Of a stretch of DNA of 58,250 nt, positions 53,456 through 58,250 are shown in pieces. The DNA lies in NCBI GenBank assembly GCA_035384605.1, contig DAOOIV010000020.1, positions 1 to 58,250 of the forward strand, in the 5' to 3' direction. A model generated the notes under the pieces. The model ran no database searches. It saw only the letters and a program-made list of their open reading frames with translations, and was not told the DNA's origin. The DNA is from Phycisphaerae bacterium (lineage in GTDB: Bacteria; Planctomycetota; Phycisphaerae; UBA1845; PWPN01). A program made the translations under genes and the position numbers. How positions within the stretch are numbered: the stretch's first letter is position 1; every line of letters starts with the position of its first letter.

Positions 53456-55504
53456 ATGAACGACAGGTTGCGCTGCCCACTGCCTTTGCTGGGCGCCGGC
53501 ATGGCAGTGCTGATGGCAGGTGGATCACGCCTTTTCGGCCTGGATTTCAAGGCGGAGTCGACCATGTGGCTTGACGACATCGAGACGGCGGCCCAAGCAG
53601 GTTCGCAATTCCCCTTCTCGTTCACCTACGACGATCGGCCGAGCGGCGATCTCTTGCGCGTCTGGAAGAGCCGGACCTCTGAATCGCTGCCGGCGGTGGC
53701 CGGGAACAGCAGCGACCCGGCTTGCCTCCGCGGCCGGGCGACCGCGTGGACCGATCCCAACACCGGCCTGCGGGTTGCGTGGCAGGTGACTCGCTTTTCA
53801 GATTTCCCCGCGATCGAGTGGCTGCTGACGTTCGAGAACACCGGCACGGCCGATACGCCGATCATCGAGAACATCCAGGCCCTGGACGTGAGCCTCAATC
53901 AGCCGCTTGATGATCGCGGGACCTATCGTCTTTGCCGGACAAACGGAGCCCCGTCGAATCCGACTGATTTCGAAGTTCGCACGATCACGTTGACGCCTGG
54001 CTCCACCCAAACCATGTCCGGCGGCGGCGGGCGATCGTCGAACAAGGATTTCCCGTTCTTTAAGATCGAAACGAAGGCCGGCTCGCTGATCGTTGCGGTC
54101 GGATGGTCCGGGCAATGGGCCGCCTGCGTCAGCAGTCCGCAGGCACCTTCGCTGCACCTGACGGCAGGTATCGAGAAGACACATTTCAAGCTCCTCCCCG
54201 GCGAAAAAGTGCGGATGCCTCGCATTCTGATGCTCCATTGGGAAGGCGATACCCGCGAGAGCAACGCCCGGTTCCGCCAACTCATCTACAAGCACTATGC
54301 GGCCATGAAGGCCGGCAAAAAACCGCTGCCGACGCTGTTCTGCAACACCTGTTTCACTCGCGGCGGCGGCTGGCTCAACGAGTGCAACGCCGAGAACCAG
54401 ATCTCGCTGATCAAGGCCTACGCGCCGCTTGGGCTTGAGGCTCTGCTGACCGATGCCGGCTGGTTCACCGGCGGCTGGCCCAACGGCGCGGGCAACTGGG
54501 ATCCGCGCAAGGACGCCTATCCCGACGGCATGGGCCCTGTGGCTGCGGCCGCCAAGGCCCACAACATGATCTACGGCCTGTGGTTCGAGCCCGAACGCGT
54601 GGTCGCGGGCACGTCGCTGCACAAGGAGCATCCCGATTGGGTGCTCAGCCCCGGCGGCGAGAATCCGCGCACCTTCCTCGCCGACTTCGGCCGCAAGGAG
54701 GTGCAGGACTACTTCTTCAACATCGTGAGGGGCTTCATGGCCCTGCCCGGCTTCCGCGTCTATCGCCAGGACTTCAACATGGATCCGCTGGCCTACTGGC
54801 GGCACAACGACGCGCCGGACCGCCAGGGCATCACCGAGATCAAGTACATCGAAGGGCTGTACGCCTACTGGGACCGCATCGCCCACACCTGGCCCGACAG
54901 CCTTCGCGAGGAGTGCGCCAGCGGCGGCCGTCGGATCGACCTCGAAACGGTCATGCGCATGCACCTTCACCAGGACAGCGATTACTGGTTCGACAACGAC
55001 GTCGACCAGGCCCAGATCTGGGGCTTGAGCCAGTACCTGCCCAACAACGTCTTCGTCGGGCACATCAACCGGATGGATGATTATTCGTTCCATTCGGTGA
55101 TGGCTTCGTCGCTGTGCATGGGCTGGATCGCTGACGGCCCGGACTTCGACAAAGCTCGCGGCAAGAAGCTGCTCGACAGGTACCTGGCCCTGCGGCACCT
55201 GCTGATCGGGGCGTGGTACCCGTTGCTGCCGTACTCCCGGAGCGGCAACGAATGGATCGCCTCGCAGTACCACCGGCCGGACCTCGATGAGGGCATGATC
55301 CTTGCGTTCCGCCGGGCCGAGAGTCCGTACCGCACGACCGACGTCTCCCTCGACGGCCTGAAACCGGATGCCGTTTATGAACTAACCAGCCAGGCGACCG
55401 GGCAGAAAACGCAGGCCAAAGGCGCGGACCTTATGAAGCAGTACCAGTTGACGATTCCGGACAGGCACAAGTCGGAGCTGATCACGTATCGCACGGCAAA
55501 GTAG
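53456..55504 (+). CDS. GH36 alpha-galactosidase-like enzyme (exported)
   Basis: A 682-residue glycoside hydrolase with AAGGAGG six bases before the ATG. A signal-like N-terminus (PLPLLGAGMAVLMAGGSRLF) precedes an N-terminal beta-sandwich (residues 30-270) and then the TIM barrel: LEALLTDAGWFTGGWPNGAG, DAYPDGMGPVA, YGLWFEPERVV, the nucleophile region RVYRQDFNMDPLAY (Asp in QDFN) and the acid/base region REECASGGRRIDLETVMRMH. These match GH36; the usual KWD at the nucleophile is replaced by RQD. It may release alpha-galactosyl residues from plant oligosaccharides. A terminator-like hairpin follows. The protein looks intact. Confidence 0.9.
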   Translation: MNDRLRCPLPLLGAGMAVLMAGGSRLFGLDFKAESTMWLDDIETAAQAGSQFPFSFTYDDRPSGDLLRVWKSRTSESLPAVAGNSSDPACLRGRATAWTDPNTGLRVAWQVTRFSDFPAIEWLLTFENTGTADTPIIENIQALDVSLNQPLDDRGTYRLCRTNGAPSNPTDFEVRTITLTPGSTQTMSGGGGRSSNKDFPFFKIETKAGSLIVAVGWSGQWAACVSSPQAPSLHLTAGIEKTHFKLLPGEKVRMPRILMLHWEGDTRESNARFRQLIYKHYAAMKAGKKPLPTLFCNTCFTRGGGWLNECNAENQISLIKAYAPLGLEALLTDAGWFTGGWPNGAGNWDPRKDAYPDGMGPVAAAAKAHNMIYGLWFEPERVVAGTSLHKEHPDWVLSPGGENPRTFLADFGRKEVQDYFFNIVRGFMALPGFRVYRQDFNMDPLAYWRHNDAPDRQGITEIKYIEGLYAYWDRIAHTWPDSLREECASGGRRIDLETVMRMHLHQDSDYWFDNDVDQAQIWGLSQYLPNNVFVGHINRMDDYSFHSVMASSLCMGWIADGPDFDKARGKKLLDRYLALRHLLIGAWYPLLPYSRSGNEWIASQYHRPDLDEGMILAFRRAESPYRTTDVSLDGLKPDAVYELTSQATGQKTQAKGADLMKQYQLTIPDRHKSELITYRTAK

Positions 55505-55525
55505 GGCCGACGCCCTCGTCGGCCC
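55504..55525 (+). terminator. Hairpin after the GH36 gene
   Basis: GGGCCGAC, loop GCCCTC, GTCGGCCC: an 8-bp perfect stem starting in the last base of the stop codon of the GH36 gene. There is no T-run, so intrinsic termination is possible but not proven. Confidence 0.5.
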
Positions 55526-55715
55526 CCTGAGCGAGGCAGGTGCTGGCTCTGCGGACCGCTATGTTCTCGACCTCTTTATCATTGCTGCTTCCTGGCCAAG
55601 CGGGCCATGTTTGACGATGATATCGGGTATCGGGCACCGACGGTTGTTAGGCACGACATCCGGAGAGCTCCGGGTGCGAGGAGACCGCGCATACTCCTGA
55701 AGGAGGTCGACATCC

Positions 55716-58064
55716 ATGTGGGCGATCATGCTTTCTCTCTGCATGCTCGGGGCTGGTCAGGGTATTCCTGAACGGTTGAACGTGCTGCGAGCGCAGTTGG
55801 ATGGTTTGCGAGCAATCCAGGTGCCCCCCGAATTGAAGGATCGCGCGGCCGGGCAGTTGAACGAGCTGGCCGGCGCGATTGCCAAGGGCGCCGCCACACG
55901 TGAAGAGATCGATGCGATTTACCTCCGGATGGACGAGCTTCGCACATGGTTGCTGAGCAACGCCGTCGATCGCCCGGTGCCCGGCGGGGGCGAGTTCTTC
56001 GAGACGAGCAATGACTGGGGCGTGAGGAACACAAGCTTGACCCTGACGATTGCCAGGAAAGACTTGTCCATGTGCGCCAAGACCCCCGGAACAGCATGGC
56101 GGTGGCGTCCGGCGGACAACAAGGATATCGAGCTGCGCAATGGGAAGTCTTTCTCGCTGATGGAGGCGCGCCGCAAAGAAGCCGGTGCGTTTCACACCGG
56201 ATTCAGCACCGGCATGCGGATCATGCTCGCGGCTTTTCCTGCCGCCCCGAATGCCCGCATCGACGTGGTGGTCCATTTGATCGGTAACGAGGCGGTGTTC
56301 GAGATCGTCCCGGTCGAAGATATCTCCAATCTGGCGACGCTGGCGTTCCCCAAAGTGCTCGAAACCGGCAATACAGAAACAGACGTCGCGGTGATACCGC
56401 GCATGCAGGGAATTCTGATACCCGGCAACTGGCGGCAGGAGATCCGCTATCGCGACCTCACAAACTCTCGCGCGCTGTACATGCCTTGGTGGGGTCAACT
56501 GGCGGGCGAAAGGGGCGTCCAGACGATCCTGGAGACCAGCGATGATGCGGGCGCGGAGTACGCTCATGTGCCCGGCGAGCCGACGCGGATTCAGCCGCTC
56601 TGGCACTCGAGCATGGGACGGTTGCGCTATCCGCGCTTGGTTCGCTATGTCTTCGATGACAACGGCGGCTACGTGCGAATGGCCAAGCGATACCGGCGGC
56701 ACGTGCAGGAGACGGGGCAGTTCGTCTCGCTCGCCGAGAAGCGGATTCGCACGCCGAACCTCGAACGCGTGATCGGCAAGCCGGTGGTTCACATCGGTGC
56801 GCTGTACCACAATATGAAAGGCTCGCGTTTCTACAGCACGACTGGAATGGAGAGCAATCACCGGGTACAGACTTTCGAGAATCTGGCGGCTTCGCTGCGA
56901 GCCCTGAAGGTAGCCGGCATTGCCGAGGCCTACGTCCATCTCGATGGCTGGGGCTTCTATGGCTACGACAATGCTCACCCCGACGTGCTGCCGCCTGGAC
57001 CCGAGCAGGGTGGCTGGAACGGAATGCGTCTGCTGGCAGACACCTGCGATTCGCTCGGTTACCTGCTGGCCGTTCACGATCAGTACCGCGACTTTTACTT
57101 CAGCGCCGCATCGTACGATGACAAGCTGGCATTGCTCAACCACGACGGCACCCTCACCGAGCACGCCGAGTGGAGTGGAGGACGACAAACCTTGCTGAGC
57201 CCGCGGTTTGCGCCGGGCTATGTGCGACGGAACCACGATCTGTTTGGTGAGAACGGCGTCAAGATCAAGGGGGCTTATCTCGACGTCTTCGCGGTCGTTC
57301 CTCTCGAGGAAAGCTATCAGCCCAGCCACCCCGTTACCCGCAGTGACTGCGCCCGTCACCGGCGCGAATGCTTCGACCTCTTGCGGGCCCGAGGCTACGT
57401 CGTCAGTTCCGAAGAGCCCGCCGATTACCTCGTTCGTTCTCTGGACCTGGTGCATCATGGTCCGTACCCCACGCTTCCCAAGGGTTACGGCCAAGGCCAA
57501 GGTCAGGGCATCGCGGTGCCGCTGTTCAACCTCGTTTATCACGATTCCATCCTGTTGCCCTGGGAGCTCACCGAGGACGGCGGCTGGGGGATCCCGTCGG
57601 GCGACTCCGGTCGTCTGCATTGCCTCCTCAATGCCGGGCTCCCGTATGTCTCGCCCAACGCAAGCCCCCAGACCATTGCTCAAGTCCAAGAAGTGCTGTC
57701 CGTGGTAGGACGGCTGAACACCCAAGAGATGACCGACCACCGCTTTCTCGATCCCGCCCGCCGCGTGCAGGAGACCACCTTCGCCGACGGCACGCGGATC
57801 ACCGTCGATTTCGCACAGAAGACCTACACTGTCACGCTCCCTGGCGCGACCCGCCCAGGTATCGTATCCGAAACGGGGACGATCCGAAACGGGGACGTAG
57901 CTAGTTTTCGGAGTGGGGTCAGTGTGTCGCGGCGAATCTCGCTTCGGTCGACGATCAGGGATGAGCCGGGGATATTGGGGACGGGATATTGGGGACAGTC
58001 ACCTATGGGGGATATTGGGGACAGTCACCTATTATTGATATTGGGGACAGTCACCTATTATTGA
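55716..58064 (+). CDS. DUF5696-like glycosidase-type protein, C-terminus read into repeat array
   Basis: A 782-residue frame. AAGGAGG nine bases before the ATG sets the start; the N-terminus (MWAIMLSLCMLGAGQ) is a short signal-like segment. The body has TIM-barrel-like blocks resembling DUF5696 / GH101-type proteins: HIGALYHNMKGSRFYSTTGM, EAYVHLDGWGFYGYDNAHPD, IKGAYLDVFAVVPLEESYQP, YVVSSEEPADYLVRSLDLVH. The native domain seems to end near TYTVTLPG (about base 57843). Beyond it the frame runs through a 16-base tandem repeat and GGGGACAGTC-type repeats, and stops at a TGA inside a repeat copy. About 70 C-terminal residues are therefore probably not original. Function and expression of the extended form are unknown. 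Confidence 0.75.
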   Translation: MWAIMLSLCMLGAGQGIPERLNVLRAQLDGLRAIQVPPELKDRAAGQLNELAGAIAKGAATREEIDAIYLRMDELRTWLLSNAVDRPVPGGGEFFETSNDWGVRNTSLTLTIARKDLSMCAKTPGTAWRWRPADNKDIELRNGKSFSLMEARRKEAGAFHTGFSTGMRIMLAAFPAAPNARIDVVVHLIGNEAVFEIVPVEDISNLATLAFPKVLETGNTETDVAVIPRMQGILIPGNWRQEIRYRDLTNSRALYMPWWGQLAGERGVQTILETSDDAGAEYAHVPGEPTRIQPLWHSSMGRLRYPRLVRYVFDDNGGYVRMAKRYRRHVQETGQFVSLAEKRIRTPNLERVIGKPVVHIGALYHNMKGSRFYSTTGMESNHRVQTFENLAASLRALKVAGIAEAYVHLDGWGFYGYDNAHPDVLPPGPEQGGWNGMRLLADTCDSLGYLLAVHDQYRDFYFSAASYDDKLALLNHDGTLTEHAEWSGGRQTLLSPRFAPGYVRRNHDLFGENGVKIKGAYLDVFAVVPLEESYQPSHPVTRSDCARHRRECFDLLRARGYVVSSEEPADYLVRSLDLVHHGPYPTLPKGYGQGQGQGIAVPLFNLVYHDSILLPWELTEDGGWGIPSGDSGRLHCLLNAGLPYVSPNASPQTIAQVQEVLSVVGRLNTQEMTDHRFLDPARRVQETTFADGTRITVDFAQKTYTVTLPGATRPGIVSETGTIRNGDVASFRSGVSVSRRISLRSTIRDEPGILGTGYWGQSPMGDIGDSHLLLILGTVTYY
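57866..57897. repeat. 16-base perfect tandem duplication
   Basis: ATCCGAAACGGGGACG occurs twice without gap (57866-57881 and 57882-57897), in the frame of the DUF5696-like gene. It shares GGGGAC with the array that begins 70 bases further on and may be the edge of the same repeat family. Confidence 0.8.
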
Positions 58065-58250
58065 CACCGGTATTGATATTGGGGACAGTCACCTATTATT
58101 GACACCGGGTGTGATGGTTTGTAGTGTGAGAGCATGTCGGGATATTGGTGATATTGGGGATATTGGGGACAGTCACCTATTATGACGGGATATTGGGGAC
58201 AGTCACCTATTATTGACACCGGGTGTGATGGTTTGTAGTGTGAGAGCATG
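57971..58250. repeat. Array of GATATTGGGGACAGTCACCTAT repeats, continuing past the window edge
   Basis: The core GATATTGGGGACAGTCACC, extended by TAT, starts at 57985, 58011, 58037, 58075, 58159 and 58189, with shortened copies at 57971, 58141 and 58150. Spacing is irregular (26, 26, 38, 84, 30). A 62-base unit, from the core through TTGACACCGGGTGTGATGG to GAGAGCATG, is identical at 58075-58136 and 58189-58250. It is not a CRISPR array, as units abut or vary. Similar GGGGACAGTC-type repeats are known near REP-associated transposases (recollection), but no transposase lies in the window. Confidence 0.85.

Noticed and set aside
53798..55273. A 491-codon minus-strand frame
   Set aside because: Antisense to the GH36 gene, which carries full catalytic motifs; the frame has no family features.
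55647..57740. A 697-codon minus-strand frame
   Set aside because: Antisense to the DUF5696-like gene, which has a strong ribosome site and recognisable domains.
58058..58249. A 63-codon minus-strand frame with repeated peptide units
   Set aside because: It is only the translation of the terminal repeat array, with no start signal.
57971..58250. A possible CRISPR array
   Set aside because: Unit spacing is irregular (26, 26, 38, 84, 30), some copies nearly abut, spacers are not unique, and no cas gene is present.

Overview
The window looks like a chromosomal segment of a GC-rich planctomycete (Planctomycetota, perhaps a Phycisphaerae-type lineage). The basis is gene content, not a database match: a PEP-CTERM surface protein, a secreted protein ending in dockerin-like calcium-binding repeats, very large secreted Ig-like repeat proteins, a MoxR/DUF58/BatA/DUF4175 cluster that includes a squalene-cyclase-like toroid protein, a system II cytochrome c assembly pair (ResB/CcsA), and many exported carbohydrate-active enzymes. 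No rRNA, tRNA, CRISPR array, integrase or transposase gene was found.

Layout. 1-5.4 kb (minus strand): the 5' part of an L-ribulokinase gene cut by the window edge, a secreted dockerin-like protein and a PEP-CTERM protein. 5.8-11.4 kb: housekeeping genes, namely endonuclease IV, a methyltransferase, the NrdR repressor, a plant-type tRNase Z-like hydrolase, and a ParA-type ATPase fused to a glycogen-binding (AMPK-beta/CBM48-like) domain. 11.5-13.6 kb: a small membrane protein and a large DUF115/CgeB-like protein in one transcription unit. 13.9-15.45 kb: an AbiE type IV toxin-antitoxin pair with a near-consensus promoter, an overlapping palindrome and an apparently leaderless start. 15.6-20.2 kb: a secreted BACON/FN3 glycosidase-like protein divergent from a LacI-family regulator, with palindromes between them. 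20.5-26.7 kb: a small DUF6125-like protein and a 1,877-residue exported repeat protein.

27.3-31.0 kb (plus strand): a GH39-like glycosidase coupled to an exported helical protein. 31.2-42.2 kb (minus strand): a zinc-ribbon protein, a small membrane protein and then the MoxR-DUF58-BatA-VWA-DUF4175-toroid cluster, whose last five genes are tightly packed or overlapping. 42.7-46.4 kb (plus): a zinc-ribbon membrane protein, a two-module GT2 glycosyltransferase and an overlapping exported nitrilase-family amidase. 46.5-53.1 kb (minus): resB, ccsA and a DUF4091 glycoside-hydrolase-like protein, closely spaced. 53.4-58.1 kb (plus): a GH36 alpha-galactosidase and a DUF5696-like protein. The 3' end of that last gene runs into an array of repeats built on GATATTGGGGACAGTCACC, and the array supplies its stop codon.

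Together the genes suggest a heterotrophic polysaccharide degrader: exported GH36, GH39-like, DUF4091, DUF5696 and BACON/FN3 proteins, L-arabinose catabolism through AraB, and LacI-type control. The observations most worth a second look are the ParA-glycogen-binding fusion, the terminal repeat array with read-through of the adjacent gene, the AbiE promoter/operator, the palindromes by the LacI gene, and the 38-nt tandem repeat that ends in a perfect hairpin upstream of the alpha-galactosidase.
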